Source of the DNA: Methanoregulaceae archaeon
GTDB lineage: Archaea > Halobacteriota > Methanomicrobia > Methanomicrobiales > Methanospirillaceae
Assembly (NCBI GenBank): GCA_028679405.1
Contig: JAJRBP010000041.1
Coordinates: forward strand, 1-21,295
Length of the DNA stretch: 21,295 bases
Direction: 5' to 3'
The notes beneath the pieces were generated by a model that was not told the origin of the DNA, ran no database searches, and worked only from the letters and a program-made list of their open reading frames with translations. Shown here one piece after another: positions 7,500 through 15,157 of this stretch; the first letter of the stretch is position 1, and each line of letters begins with the position of its first letter. A program made the translations under genes and the position numbers.

Positions 7500-7958
7500 A
7501 TGAAAGGTGGAGCCTTTGTCATATTCGCGATCCTCGTCGCCGGATTTGCCGCAACGGTAACCGCGGCCAATGACGGCGGGTCGGACGAGCGGTTCGGCTA
7601 TATCACCGTACGTGACATGACGATCACGCTCGAGAAGGACGATGCCTGGATCGACATGAACTATACCATCGACGACGGCACCCATCTGATCGTGCTCCTC
7701 CTCGGGAAGAACGACCTGAAGAACAAGATCTCGAAGATGCTCAACCTGCCCGATGCCCAGTTCAGGAGCATCGAGACCGACAGTGCGGAGATATTTGTTC
7801 CAGGGTTTGCCTACGATTATGGTCGGGGTATTCACTGGTTCCCCGAGCACCGTTTCAACGTGATGATCCCGGTCCTTCGTGTAATATCCCCCCAGGTCTC
7901 CAGGGACTACACGATGACGAACCGGTTCCCGAACGGTATCGGGTACTTCGACCCGTGA
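7500..7958 (+). CDS. Small secreted protein of unknown function
   Basis: A 152-residue protein not assigned to a named family here. Residues 1-22 form a typical Sec signal peptide: a Lys, a hydrophobic core (FVIFAILVAGFAA) and a small-residue cleavage region near VTA-AND. The mature part starts with a Gly/Asp-rich stretch, then alternates short strands (FGYITVRDMTITLE, AWIDMNYTI) with a Leu-rich segment HLIVLLLGKNDLKNKI. It ends in an aromatic-rich region with FVPGFAYDYGRGIHWFPEH. There is no second membrane helix, lipobox or cysteine. ATG 7500 has no ribosome site, and TATA-like CTATAAG at about 7471 would make it nearly leaderless. It may be an extracellular or envelope protein; no function can be stated. 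Confidence 0.8.
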   Translation: MKGGAFVIFAILVAGFAATVTAANDGGSDERFGYITVRDMTITLEKDDAWIDMNYTIDDGTHLIVLLLGKNDLKNKISKMLNLPDAQFRSIETDSAEIFVPGFAYDYGRGIHWFPEHRFNVMIPVLRVISPQVSRDYTMTNRFPNGIGYFDP

Positions 7959-7960
7959 TG

Positions 7961-7973
7961 TTTTTCTGTTTTT
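7961..7973 (+). terminator. T-rich termination tract after the secreted-protein gene
   Basis: Two runs of five T separated by CTG follow the TGA stop within three bases on the plus strand. Archaeal transcription often ends at such U-rich tracts without a hairpin. More T-rich sequence follows to about 8005. Confidence 0.5.
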
Positions 7974-8041
7974 CACCAAAACTTTTCTGATCTTTAAATT
8001 TTGAAGAATTGTGGCCGCTATTTTAATTAAAATCCGCAAGA

Positions 8042-8142
8042 CCCCGGATTTCAGAAGCCAGAATCGGGAAACAGGGAATTGTCTTTGTCGATCTATCCCG
8101 ATTCCGGGGAAGAATTACGAAGGGAGAATGCATTAATTCTTC
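8042..8142. other. Structured intergenic region with nested inverted repeats between convergent genes
   Basis: Within the 249-bp gap between the convergent secreted-protein and DUF373 genes there are three pairs of complementary arms. They are CCCCGGA 8042-8048 with TCCGGGG 8103-8109, GAATCGGGA 8061-8069 with TCCCGATTC 8096-8104, and GAAGAATT 8109-8116 with AATTCTTC 8135-8142, the last followed by a T-rich run. The first two compete over two bases and could form alternative folds. It may be a bidirectional terminator or a small structured RNA. No reading frame is evident. Confidence 0.45.
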
Positions 8143-8207
8143 TCTCTTTTATAAAATAATTAGAAGGAAAATTCTCCGCCTGATTTCTCCTGCTGACCCG
8201 ATCGACC

Positions 8208-9338
8208 TTACACCACGTCGATGATCGGTTCGGCCGTGTGGTTCTGCACCCATTTTCCTACAAGGTACTGGAACCCGACGCCCGCAAAAGCACAGACGAA
8301 CCCTCCTACCATCCAGATTGCGATGGCCGAGAGAGCACTCTCAGGAAGGACCGGGAAATCGGGTACGTCTGCATAGGAAAGGATGTACGTGCTCGCGGCG
8401 TAGGTGATCAGTCCGATTGCACCGAGATAGAACGGGTAGACGATCACCTTCGCCAGCCCCTCGCGCTCGTACAGGAAGTTGTCGATCACGACACCGATCG
8501 TCGCCACGATCCCGCCGAACATCATCCACAACGCACCCCCGTAGAAGAACGAGAGGAGGTAGAGGAGGAGCCCGAGGTTCCCGTCCGAGTAGTACTGGAG
8601 GATGCTCATGAGCCCAAGCACGATGCCGATGACCACCAGGACGAGGCCGGCGATGTAGGTGACGAACGAGAACCTCGCACGTTTCATCGAGGTCTGGAGC
8701 GCCCCGATGAAGTCCCGCATGATCTCGTCGATCCCGGCTCCCCTGTACAGGAGGTATATCCCTACCACCCCGATCACCGTGATCGTCGCGGCGTTCGGGT
8801 ATCCGAGCAGGTACGCAACCGCGTATAACAGCATCGCAAGCCCGAGGGGTACCATCACGAGCCTCGAGATCTTCGGGTCGTTCAGGAGCTTCTTGATGAT
8901 GTAGTAGGTGCCCTCGAGGTTCGGGATCTGGGAGACGATCACCCTGCGGATGCTCGTCACCTGGATCTTCGACTGGATGATCGGGACGACAAATTCGTCT
9001 TCCGCACCGTCGGAAACGACGACACAGCCTGTGGTTTTCGTCTGCTTCACCACTTCCTCGAGAGCCTCCGCGATCCGGCGGTCGCCTTCGATCATGTGGA
9101 GGTGGTTTCCGGCAATGACCGCAACCTCGACGTCCTCCCCTTTTTTGAGGAGCTCGTCGTAGATCTTGATCGCTTCGAAGATCGCGTTCACATCCGAGTC
9201 TTCGGGGTCTGCCAGTCCAAGAGAGGTTGCCGCCCGCAGACAATCCGTACGCCCGATGACAGGACTCTCGATCTTTGCCTTGAAGCCGATGTCGTCGTCG
9301 CGATCGACCGCGAGCACCAGCGTCCGTCCTGTCATCAT
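8208..9338 (-). CDS. DUF373 family membrane protein
   Basis: A 376-residue protein of the archaeal DUF373 family, whose function is unknown. Residues 1-160 are soluble with a Rossmann-like pattern: TLVLAVDRDDDIG at the start, then VAVIAGNHLHM, TGCVVVSDGAEDEFV and RRVIVSQI. The rest holds about seven membrane helices, beginning with LVMVPLGLAMLLYAVAYLLG and ending with IWMVGGFVCAFAGVGFQYLV. It starts at ATG 9338, or one codon later. AT-rich TTTAATTA and TTTATATTA sequences lie just upstream on this strand, compatible with a leaderless transcript. It lies 70 bp beyond the COG1340 stop. The conserved Asp residues in the soluble part suggest ligand or metal binding, but this is inference. Confidence 0.9.
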   Translation of the reverse strand: MMTGRTLVLAVDRDDDIGFKAKIESPVIGRTDCLRAATSLGLADPEDSDVNAIFEAIKIYDELLKKGEDVEVAVIAGNHLHMIEGDRRIAEALEEVVKQTKTTGCVVVSDGAEDEFVVPIIQSKIQVTSIRRVIVSQIPNLEGTYYIIKKLLNDPKISRLVMVPLGLAMLLYAVAYLLGYPNAATITVIGVVGIYLLYRGAGIDEIMRDFIGALQTSMKRARFSFVTYIAGLVLVVIGIVLGLMSILQYYSDGNLGLLLYLLSFFYGGALWMMFGGIVATIGVVIDNFLYEREGLAKVIVYPFYLGAIGLITYAASTYILSYADVPDFPVLPESALSAIAIWMVGGFVCAFAGVGFQYLVGKWVQNHTAEPIIDVV

Positions 9339-9408
9339 TAATATAAAGTCGTGATCGTGGTAATTAAATTATTGCCCGTTTACCACGGAAAAAAGGATGA
9401 TAAGAAGG

Positions 9409-10269
9409 TTAAATAAGCTTTGACCGCTGGAGAAGGAGGATATCATCGGTCGTGAGTTTCTCACCCGCACGGAACATCTTGAAGAGATGTTCTGCCTCTT
9501 TCCTGACCGCTTTCTGCTCCTTCGTCACCTTTGTCTTCTTGGTCTTCTTCCGGAGGCCTGAGATCACCTTGTCGTAGTCGCGAAGTTCCTTCTGGCAGGC
9601 GATGAAATACTTGTGCTCCGCGTCCGCGGCTTCCTGCGACTCCACGAAGAGCTTGTGCTGGTTATCTGCCTCTTCTCGTGACTTGTCGGCGTTCCGGTAG
9701 AACTCCACCATCATATCGTGGTGCTTCTGGGCGAGCTCCGCCATCTCGGTCACTTTGGCATGGAGATCGGAGGCTTCCTTGCGAAAATCCTTCGCCGTCG
9801 TGATCTTGGTCTTGATCTCCTTGTTCTGCTCGAGCTCCGCCTCCTGCTCGCGAACCGACTCCTTCATCTGCTTGATCTTCTCGATCAGCTCGCGCTCCTT
9901 GTCCGTGGTGAAGACCTCGGTCTGCTGGCGGAACTCCATGTGCTCGATCTGTTTCTGGAGCTCCTTTATGCCCCTGTTCTTGAGACCGCCGTGCTCCTTC
10001 TTGAATGCCTCTATCTCGTCGAAGAACCCGTTCGCTTTCTCGTTCAGCTCGTTCCTCTTCTCTTTTAAGGACTGGACTTCGTGGTTGCTGGTATCCCGAA
10101 GCTCCTTGTTCTTCTGCGCCTCTTCGACGTATTCACGCGTCTTCGTGTTGAGTGCATTCCGTTCCCTTGCATACTTGCTTGCAAGGGCATTCAGTTCGTT
10201 CCGCCTCGTCTTGTGCTGCTCGGACTCGGCAAGGATCTTTTTTCTCTTCTCGATCAGATCATTCAACAT
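9409..10269 (-). CDS. Archaeal coiled-coil protein (COG1340 type)
   Basis: A 286-residue, highly charged protein that is almost entirely helical with heptad patterning from about residue 1 to 250, rich in Lys, Glu, Gln and Arg with almost no Pro. The opening MLNDLIEKRKKILAESEQHK and the following ELNALASKYARERN fit the uncharacterised archaeal family COG1340. The C-terminal EHLFKMFRAGEKLTTDDILL looks like a short folded cap. There are no membrane helices. The ATG at 10269 is preferred because GAGGAAGGAAAG precedes it. An in-frame ATG at 10290 is also possible, and the frame stays open further upstream. It lies 417 bp downstream of ftsZ on the same strand. A cytoskeletal or chromosome-related role is possible but unsupported. 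Confidence 0.85.
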   Translation of the reverse strand: MLNDLIEKRKKILAESEQHKTRRNELNALASKYARERNALNTKTREYVEEAQKNKELRDTSNHEVQSLKEKRNELNEKANGFFDEIEAFKKEHGGLKNRGIKELQKQIEHMEFRQQTEVFTTDKERELIEKIKQMKESVREQEAELEQNKEIKTKITTAKDFRKEASDLHAKVTEMAELAQKHHDMMVEFYRNADKSREEADNQHKLFVESQEAADAEHKYFIACQKELRDYDKVISGLRKKTKKTKVTKEQKAVRKEAEHLFKMFRAGEKLTTDDILLLQRSKLI

Positions 10270-10286
10270 GGTCTTTCCTTCCTCGT

Positions 10287-10460
10287 TCATTGTACAGGCT
10301 CCAGTTTTTTGTTCCGAGATGATCCGGATAACACCATGCTGATTCCTGGAAGGCTCTTTTCTGGAACCTCCCGGTACTCTGCAAAATCCCACAGAAGAGA
10401 TTTTCTGACAGGGCACGAGGCATACACGGCTGCCTCTCCCATGTTCGTCTGTCTGTTCAT
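10287..10460 (-). CDS. Possible small leader ORF (57 residues) coupled to the COG1340 gene
   Basis: The frame starts at ATG 10460, nine bases after a GGGAG ribosome site, and ends in TGA at 10289-10287. That TGA shares an ATGA with the upstream alternative ATG (10290) of the coiled-coil gene. The predicted peptide begins MNRQTNMGEAAVYASCPVRK, continues with an aromatic/acidic middle (LLWDFAEYREV) and ends in a basic tail. No family is recognised. The start signal and the 4-base overlap are what one expects of a translated leader gene, but a 57-codon frame can arise by chance in GC-rich DNA. Confidence 0.3.
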   Translation of the reverse strand: MNRQTNMGEAAVYASCPVRKSLLWDFAEYREVPEKSLPGISMVLSGSSRNKKLEPVQ

Positions 10461-10560
10461 GATGTTCAACTCCCGATACCCGGGTCGCACCGATGGAACC
10501 ACCCATCATGCGGCCATCATACGGAGCCCCCTCTCGCTAGACTGCTCCGCAGATTTCTAT

Positions 10561-10568
10561 TATATAAA
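10561..10568 (-). promoter_or_regulatory. TATA box for the COG1340 transcript
   Basis: On the minus strand this reads TTTATATA, the ideal archaeal TATA box, with a purine-rich CGAAAGGA just upstream that resembles a BRE. The same octamer could be read on the plus strand, but its upstream flank there is pyrimidine-rich. Transcription would begin near 10540, leaving an unusually long leader before the coiled-coil gene. Confidence 0.5.
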
Positions 10569-10685
10569 GATCCTTTCGATAATTAAGGATTTCCAAAGGT
10601 GCGGCTCCAGGCTGATGAGTTTACCCGTGCCCGCGAAAACAGGATTGTAAGAAGAAATGTATATAGTGAGCAGGTAATGCTGCAG

Positions 10686-11837
10686 TTACCCGACCCATTC
10701 AAGCAGATTTCCACCGCTGGTCATATCGCGCTTCCTGTTCTTCGGGAGTTCCACCGCTTTCGGGTGGGCTTTCTTTGCCTCGATCTCCTCGATGAGAGCC
10801 TTGTAGGACTGCCGGTTCCCGAGGATCTGCCCGGTGGTGGCACCAGTCATGATCGCGAGCACCCGTACCTTGCCTTCCATGTCGCTCCTGATCCTTGCGC
10901 CCCAGATCACGTCCGCGTGGGGGTCAAGTTCGTACGTGAGGGATGTGGCGATCTCCTCGGCGTCCGTCAGGGTAAGGTCGCTCCCGCCGGTGATGTGGAT
11001 GAGGCTCCCGGTCGCGCCGCGGTAGTCGATGTCGAGCATCGGGTTGCTCAGGCATTCACGGACGACACTCTCCGACTTGTTCTGCTGTTTGCTCTCCCCG
11101 ACGAGCATCACCGCAACTCCGCCCTTGCTCATGATGGCGCGTACATCTGCATAATCGATGTTGATAAGCGAAGGCTGGGTGATTGTCTCACTGATGCCCT
11201 TCACGGTCTCCCCTATGAGCTGGTCCATGACAGAGAACGCCTGCCCGAGCGGGAGGTTGGGGACGAAGTTCTTCAGCCGGTTGTTATCGAGGAGGATTAC
11301 GGAATCTGCCGCCTTCGAAAGCTGCTCGAGGCCTTCCTCCGCACGTATCAGCCTTGCCTTCTCAACCTGGAAGGGATAGCTGACCATGCCGACCACGATC
11401 GCTCCCTGCTCTTTTGCCACCTCTGCAACTACCGGTGCTGATCCGGTCCCTGTTCCACCACCCATGCCGGCCGTGATGAACACGAGGTCTGCCGACTCCA
11501 GGAGCGCTTCCAGGGTCGGACGTGCCATCTCTGCCGCTTTCCTCCCCACGTCGGGGTATCCGCCTGCACCCAGGCCACGGGTGAGCGATTTCCCGATCAA
11601 CACACGCTTGTCCGCCTGGATCATGTCCAGGTGCTGCTTGTCAGTATTGATCGCGATCGTCTCGGCGCCACCGACACTCATGTGGTGCATCCGGTTCACG
11701 GTATTGTTCCCGGCACCTCCGCACCCGATGATCACAATCCGCGGCTGACCGATGAAGTCGTCGTCCGGTGCAGGGCCGGCTTTCATCTCTTTCTCAAGCT
11801 CGGCATTTTTCAATGCTTCGTTGATGATGCTCTGCAT
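10686..11837 (-). CDS. ftsZ2: Cell division protein FtsZ, FtsZ2 type
   Basis: A tubulin-like GTPase that polymerises into the division ring at mid-cell. The 383-residue protein has [18 protein letters not shown] (32-49) near its start, the GTP-binding GGGTGTGS motif at about 126-133, the [12 protein letters not shown] region, and the T7 catalytic loop with Asn226, Asp228 and Asp231. Wording such as [23 protein letters not shown] and [15 protein letters not shown] fits archaeal FtsZ2 better than FtsZ1. The start is ATG 11837 because AGGAGGG lies about 9 bases upstream; longer versions would enter the cdrS gene. A basic linker precedes the short C-terminal NLLEWVG, a possible partner-binding tail. 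It lies 16 bp after cdrS. Confidence 0.96.
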   Translation of the reverse strand: MQSIINEALKNAELEKEMKAGPAPDDDFIGQPRIVIIGCGGAGNNTVNRMHHMSVGGAETIAINTDKQHLDMIQADKRVLIGKSLTRGLGAGGYPDVGRKAAEMARPTLEALLESADLVFITAGMGGGTGTGSAPVVAEVAKEQGAIVVGMVSYPFQVEKARLIRAEEGLEQLSKAADSVILLDNNRLKNFVPNLPLGQAFSVMDQLIGETVKGISETITQPSLINIDYADVRAIMSKGGVAVMLVGESKQQNKSESVVRECLSNPMLDIDYRGATGSLIHITGGSDLTLTDAEEIATSLTYELDPHADVIWGARIRSDMEGKVRVLAIMTGATTGQILGNRQSYKALIEEIEAKKAHPKAVELPKNRKRDMTSGGNLLEWVG

Positions 11838-11853
11838 TGTTTTTCTTTCCCTC

Positions 11854-12033
11854 CTAAACCTTGAATGAAACCTGGTCATTGTCCTTTAAGACACGGCTTG
11901 CACGTTTTTCAATGAGCTCGCGGACCGCATCCCTCACTGCCTCGGAGATGGTGGGAAACTCTCCCGCATCCACCATCTGTTCGAGCAGTTCGATCTGCTG
12001 TTCAGGAAGCCTGAGTGTAATCCGCTTCATCAT
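11854..12033 (-). CDS. cdrS: Ribbon-helix-helix regulator upstream of ftsZ (CdrS-like)
   Basis: A 59-residue DNA-binding protein of the ribbon-helix-helix (CopG/Arc) fold. The beta strand [16 protein letters not shown] is followed by helix A, the turn [16 protein letters not shown] (22-37) and helix B ([12 protein letters not shown]). It starts at ATG 12033 with AAGGGGGAA about 6 bases before. Its TAG lies 16 bp before the ftsZ2 ATG, so the two form an operon. In haloarchaea a homologous short RHH protein, CdrS, is co-transcribed with ftsZ2 and controls division and other genes. The same order and size here support orthology. Inverted repeats in its own upstream region could be its binding sites. 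Confidence 0.9.
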   Translation of the reverse strand: MMKRITLRLPEQQIELLEQMVDAGEFPTISEAVRDAVRELIEKRASRVLKDNDQVSFKV

Positions 12034-12044
12034 TGATTTCCCCC

Positions 12045-12108
12045 TTCTGACGCTTGTCTGCCAATTGTCGTACTAGCGTCAGACGCAAGGCTTGCTTTTG
12101 TCTGACTA
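12045..12108. promoter_or_regulatory. Cluster of GTCAGAC-type inverted motifs before cdrS (candidate operator)
   Basis: The leader of cdrS-ftsZ2 holds a perfect odd-length palindrome GCGTCAGACGC at 12076-12086. Related half-sites flank it: TTCTGACGC at 12045-12053, TTGTCTG at 12054-12060 and TTGTCTGAC at 12097-12105. All share TCTGAC or its complement GTCAGA. RHH proteins bind clustered short inverted or direct repeats, so autoregulation by CdrS is a reasonable inference. Confidence 0.5.
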
Positions 12109-12136
12109 ACCAGATAATTCAGAATAGAGACCTAAT

Positions 12137-12146
12137 CTATATATAG
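12137..12146. promoter_or_regulatory. Palindromic TATA element between cdrS and cobD
   Basis: CTATATATAG is its own reverse complement and is the only strong TATA-like sequence between the divergent cdrS and cobD genes, although TTGTATATC at 12172 is a second option for cobD. It could serve both directions, giving leaders of roughly 80 bases for cdrS and 65 for cobD. Confidence 0.45.
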
Positions 12147-12233
12147 TTTTCTATTTTGATTTGTATATCAATCCTTTCCTGCGTGTGCGAACGCATATAT
12201 GGACACTCATCCACAGTTTTTGCACAGGGACCT

Positions 12234-13244
12234 ATGAACAGGATCGTGTCGGGATCTTTTCCGGAAAAAGTAATTCACGGAGGGCACTCAAGGCGGTACA
12301 GCGAGAAGCATGGAGAGCCGTTCCTCGATTTCTCAGCAAATCTCAACCCGTTTCAGCCGGATATCGGGTGGGACCCGGCCGATGTCTCCCCCGACACGTA
12401 CCCGGACGACGATTACGCGACCCTCAAGGAATGCATCGCCCGGGTCTTTCATCGTGATCCGGATGAGATCGCGATCGGGAACGGTTCCATCGAGTTGATC
12501 AGGGTATTCTGCCTGGCATCGTTCAGGAAGGGGGGGACGTACCGCGTGGATATGCCTACGTTCGGCGAGTACGCCTTCTCGGCGGAGCTTGCAGGCGCAC
12601 GGGCGGCTCCCGCCGGTTCTGCGCCTGCTGTCACCTTCTTATGCAACCCGAACAACCCGACCGGCCGCCTGTTCTCGGGGAACGAGGTGCGTGCAATCCT
12701 CAGGGAGTCAGTATCCGGCGGAAGCCGGCTCTTCCTGGATGAAGCATTTATCGAGCTTGCAGACCCTTCCGCGAGTCTCGTCGGTGATACCGATCCTGGC
12801 CTGTTCGTTCTCCGATCGCTCACCAAAAGCTTCTCCGTCCCTGGAATCAGGTTCGGGTACGGCTTTGGAGAAGAAGATCTTGTGCGGATGATCGAGACGA
12901 TACGCCCCCCGTGGAGTGTGAACGCATATGCAGAACATTTTGCATTGAAGGCATTCTCCTGTTACGACCTGCTGGAGGAAAGCCGGGCGAGGATCGCACA
13001 GGAGCGGAAATGGCTTCATGGGTCACTGGAATCCCTCGGGCTCGATCCACAGCCGGCGTGGGCGAACTTCATCCTTGTCGGGCTCGGCCGCTCAGCGTCA
13101 GATATCTGTGCCAGACTTGAGAAATACCGGATACTTGTCAGAGACTGCACGTCCTTCGGTCTCCCGTCTTCGATCAGGGTCGCGGTACGGGGGCGGGACG
13201 AGAACAGGCGCCTTGTGGAGGCCCTGGCCGGATGCTTGCACTGA
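12234..13244 (+). CDS. cobD: L-threonine-O-3-phosphate decarboxylase CobD-like (PLP-dependent)
   Basis: A fold-type I PLP enzyme of about 336 residues, expected to make aminopropanol phosphate for the nucleotide loop of cobamides. The N-terminal HGGHSRRYSEKHG and LDFSANLNPF are typical of CobD/CobC and differ from HisC. The PLP-binding FLCNPNNPTG (135-144), LDEAFIEL (168-175) and Schiff-base Lys198 in SLTKSFSVPGIRFGYG with Arg206 are present. ATG 12234 is chosen because CAGGGA precedes it and the family match begins just after; an in-frame start at 12156 would add 26 unrelated residues. The 3' end overlaps cobY by 13 bases. A histidinol-phosphate aminotransferase is the main alternative, made unlikely by cobY. 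Confidence 0.85.
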   Translation: MNRIVSGSFPEKVIHGGHSRRYSEKHGEPFLDFSANLNPFQPDIGWDPADVSPDTYPDDDYATLKECIARVFHRDPDEIAIGNGSIELIRVFCLASFRKGGTYRVDMPTFGEYAFSAELAGARAAPAGSAPAVTFLCNPNNPTGRLFSGNEVRAILRESVSGGSRLFLDEAFIELADPSASLVGDTDPGLFVLRSLTKSFSVPGIRFGYGFGEEDLVRMIETIRPPWSVNAYAEHFALKAFSCYDLLEESRARIAQERKWLHGSLESLGLDPQPAWANFILVGLGRSASDICARLEKYRILVRDCTSFGLPSSIRVAVRGRDENRRLVEALAGCLH

Positions 13245-13849
13245 TCCTTGCGGGCGGTTCAGGCACGCGCCTCAATATGGGAGAGAAGCCGCTCGTCGAC
13301 ATCTGCGGGCAGCCGATGCTGTGGTACGTCGTCAGGGCGTTCCGGAAGTTCGGATCGGAACCGCTCGTCATACTCTCAAGGCAGACCCCGTACACCCGGA
13401 ACTGGTGCCGTGTCAACCAGGTCGATCATTTTCTCGCGGAGAGCGGGGATTACATGGGCGACATCATAGAAACTGTGACCGGTCTTTCGGAGACCGGCCC
13501 GGTCCTGATATCTGCATGCGACCTCCCTGCCGTCGATGCAGAGATCCTTCAACAGATCTGGTCATCCTACGAGGACGCCCGTCTCCCCGCGTTATCGACC
13601 TGGGTCCCAAGGAATGTTGCGGAACGGTTCGGGTGCATGACCACATGCACCGAACGGGTCGACGGCTGCGAGGCCTCCCCCGCGGGGATCAACGTTCTCC
13701 GTGGCGACCTGATAGCAGAAGAGCAGGAAGAGCACCGTCTCCTGGTCCGGGACCGGAGGATCGCGCTCAACGTGAATACCCGCGATTCACTCGATGCCGC
13801 GTGCAGGCTGATCGCCCGGAGGCAGGGCAGTCACTGCGCAGGCGAATAG
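13232..13849 (+). CDS. cobY: Adenosylcobinamide-phosphate guanylyltransferase CobY
   Basis: CobY is the archaeal GTP:adenosylcobinamide-phosphate guanylyltransferase, replacing bacterial CobU in cobamide assembly. The 205-residue protein starts with the nucleotidyltransferase signature ALILAGGSGTRL (3-14) and Lys19 in GEKPLVDICG. An ISACDLPAV metal-binding segment follows near the middle, and the PAGINVL and LNVNTRDSLDAA segments characteristic of CobY lie near the end. Length matches known CobY. It overlaps cobD by 13 bases, so the two are expressed together. Methanogens need cobamides for methyl-transfer enzymes such as Mtr. MobA-like proteins are related, but the C-terminal pattern favours CobY. 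Confidence 0.9.
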   Translation: MLALILAGGSGTRLNMGEKPLVDICGQPMLWYVVRAFRKFGSEPLVILSRQTPYTRNWCRVNQVDHFLAESGDYMGDIIETVTGLSETGPVLISACDLPAVDAEILQQIWSSYEDARLPALSTWVPRNVAERFGCMTTCTERVDGCEASPAGINVLRGDLIAEEQEEHRLLVRDRRIALNVNTRDSLDAACRLIARRQGSHCAGE

Positions 13850-13884
13850 GCACATGGCGAACATTATTTGACTATTGCAGGCAG

Positions 13885-13891
13885 ATATATA
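13885..13891 (+). promoter_or_regulatory. TATA-like element before the ornithine cyclodeaminase gene
   Basis: ATATATA in the 75-bp gap after cobY stands about 37 bases before the ATG at 13925. Transcription from here would start around 13912 and just include the GGAGG ribosome site, so the next gene may have its own promoter apart from cobD-cobY. Confidence 0.4.
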
Positions 13892-13924
13892 CCAAAAACC
13901 TGTGAAAGGCTGGAGGAATCAGTT

Positions 13925-15157
13925 ATGGAATATTCCCGGGAGATCGAGCTCGAAGGGCACATCATCGACTCAGGTATCATGACCGTGGTATTCGACCGGA
14001 TCATGGACCTTGGCGGTAACTTCGAGATGCTCGTCTTCGATGTGGGAAAGAAAAAGACGGACCCGAGCTATGCACGGCTCCGCGTCAATGCCTCGAACGA
14101 GTCTGAACTCGAGCTGATTATATCTGAACTGCACCGGTACGGCGCACGCCTCCCGGAGGTGGAGGACGTGCGGGTAGTCCCTGCAGAGGGCGACCGTATC
14201 GTCCCGAAGGGATTCTACTCGACGACCAACCATGCGACCTCCGTGAAGTACCGGGAGGAGTGGTCTGCGGTGGCGGGGATCGAGATGGACTGTCTTATCG
14301 TGGTAGACCCTTCAGACGGGGCTGCACGCTGTACTCCACTCCACAAGCTGAAGAAAGGCGACCTCGTGGTGGTCGGGGAGACCGGTGTACGGGTCGTCCC
14401 GCCGGAGCGTCCGAGGGAGGTGAGCACCTTCGAATTCATGCACGGCACGGTCTCGCCTGAGCGACCGAGCGAAGCGCTCATCTCACAGATCGCGGCTGAG
14501 ATTATCGAGGTCAGGAGAAAAGGCGGAAAGATAGCGCTGGTCGGAGGACCGGCCATCATCCATACCGGTGCTTCCCGTGCCCTCGCTGAAATTATTCGGA
14601 AAGGGTACATCCAGGTGCTGCTTGCCGGCAATGCGCTGGCCACCCACGATATTGAATACAACCTGTTCGGCACGTCCCTCGGAATGGACCTCTCCACAGG
14701 AAAACCGGTCACCGGCGGGCACAAGCACCATATCTACGCGATCAGCGAGATAATCCGTGCCGGATCGATACGGAATGCAGTCGATCGCGGGATTATCACG
14801 GGTGGGATCATGTACGAATGCATCACCCACAACGTGCCGTTCGTACTTGCAGGGTCAATCCGGGACGACGGCCCCCTGCCCGACGTGATCACCAACTCAA
14901 TGGAGGCGGTCGACCAGATGAGACTGCATATCAGGGACTGCAGCATGGTCCTGATGATCGCGACCCTCCTCCACTCGATAGCGGTCGGTAACTGCCTGCC
15001 AAGCGCAGTCAAGACGGTCTGCGTGGACATCAATCCCTCGTCGGTCACCAAGCTGATGGACCGGGGTACCATGCAGGCGGTCGGCATCGTGAGCGATGCC
15101 GGGACTTTCCTGCCGCTCCTGGCAAAACAGATCGAGATACAGGAACACTGCCGCTAA
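13925..15157 (+). CDS. Archaeal-type ornithine cyclodeaminase (TIGR00300 / LOR-SDH domain family)
   Basis: This 410-residue protein belongs to the archaeal family once called LOR/SDH-domain or TIGR00300. Members are related to the C-terminal half of cyanobacterial AgrE/ArgZ and convert ornithine to proline and ammonia with bound NAD. Residues 1-100 form the family's N-terminal domain (EIELEGHIIDSGIM). A link with Cys123 and the conserved CTPLHKLKKGDLVVVGE follows. Then comes a Rossmann domain with KIALVGGPAIIHTGASRAL (202-220) and GNALATHDIEYNLFGTSLG. GGG-type dinucleotide loops and a GGHKHHIY segment are visible. ATG 13925 follows GGAGG by 8 bases; a longer form from 13868 is less likely. 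Its TAA overlaps the converging RaSEA stop by three bases. Confidence 0.85.
   Translation: MEYSREIELEGHIIDSGIMTVVFDRIMDLGGNFEMLVFDVGKKKTDPSYARLRVNASNESELELIISELHRYGARLPEVEDVRVVPAEGDRIVPKGFYSTTNHATSVKYREEWSAVAGIEMDCLIVVDPSDGAARCTPLHKLKKGDLVVVGETGVRVVPPERPREVSTFEFMHGTVSPERPSEALISQIAAEIIEVRRKGGKIALVGGPAIIHTGASRALAEIIRKGYIQVLLAGNALATHDIEYNLFGTSLGMDLSTGKPVTGGHKHHIYAISEIIRAGSIRNAVDRGIITGGIMYECITHNVPFVLAGSIRDDGPLPDVITNSMEAVDQMRLHIRDCSMVLMIATLLHSIAVGNCLPSAVKTVCVDINPSSVTKLMDRGTMQAVGIVSDAGTFLPLLAKQIEIQEHCR

Larger units (their letters stand above)
10270..10685. other. Long leader / intergenic region between ftsZ and the COG1340 gene
   Basis: Over 400 bases without a recognised gene. On the minus strand it holds a strong TATA box at 10561-10568, then about 270 bases of presumed leader to the coiled-coil gene. 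This leader contains a possible small ORF (10460-10287). The frame of the coiled-coil gene also remains open upstream to about 10509, but that stretch has neither coiled-coil character nor recognisable homology. The 110 bp next to the ftsZ stop contain no obvious hairpin terminator. Confidence 0.5.

Noticed and set aside
8238..8828. Long, highly charged plus-strand frame opposite DUF373
   Set aside because: Asp/Glu/Arg-rich low-complexity product typical of an antisense frame to a GC-rich membrane-protein gene; the minus frame has coherent helices.
13018..13905. Alternative long plus-strand frame across cobD and cobY
   Set aside because: Arg/Pro/Ser-rich out-of-frame product; both overlapped genes have complete catalytic motifs in other frames.
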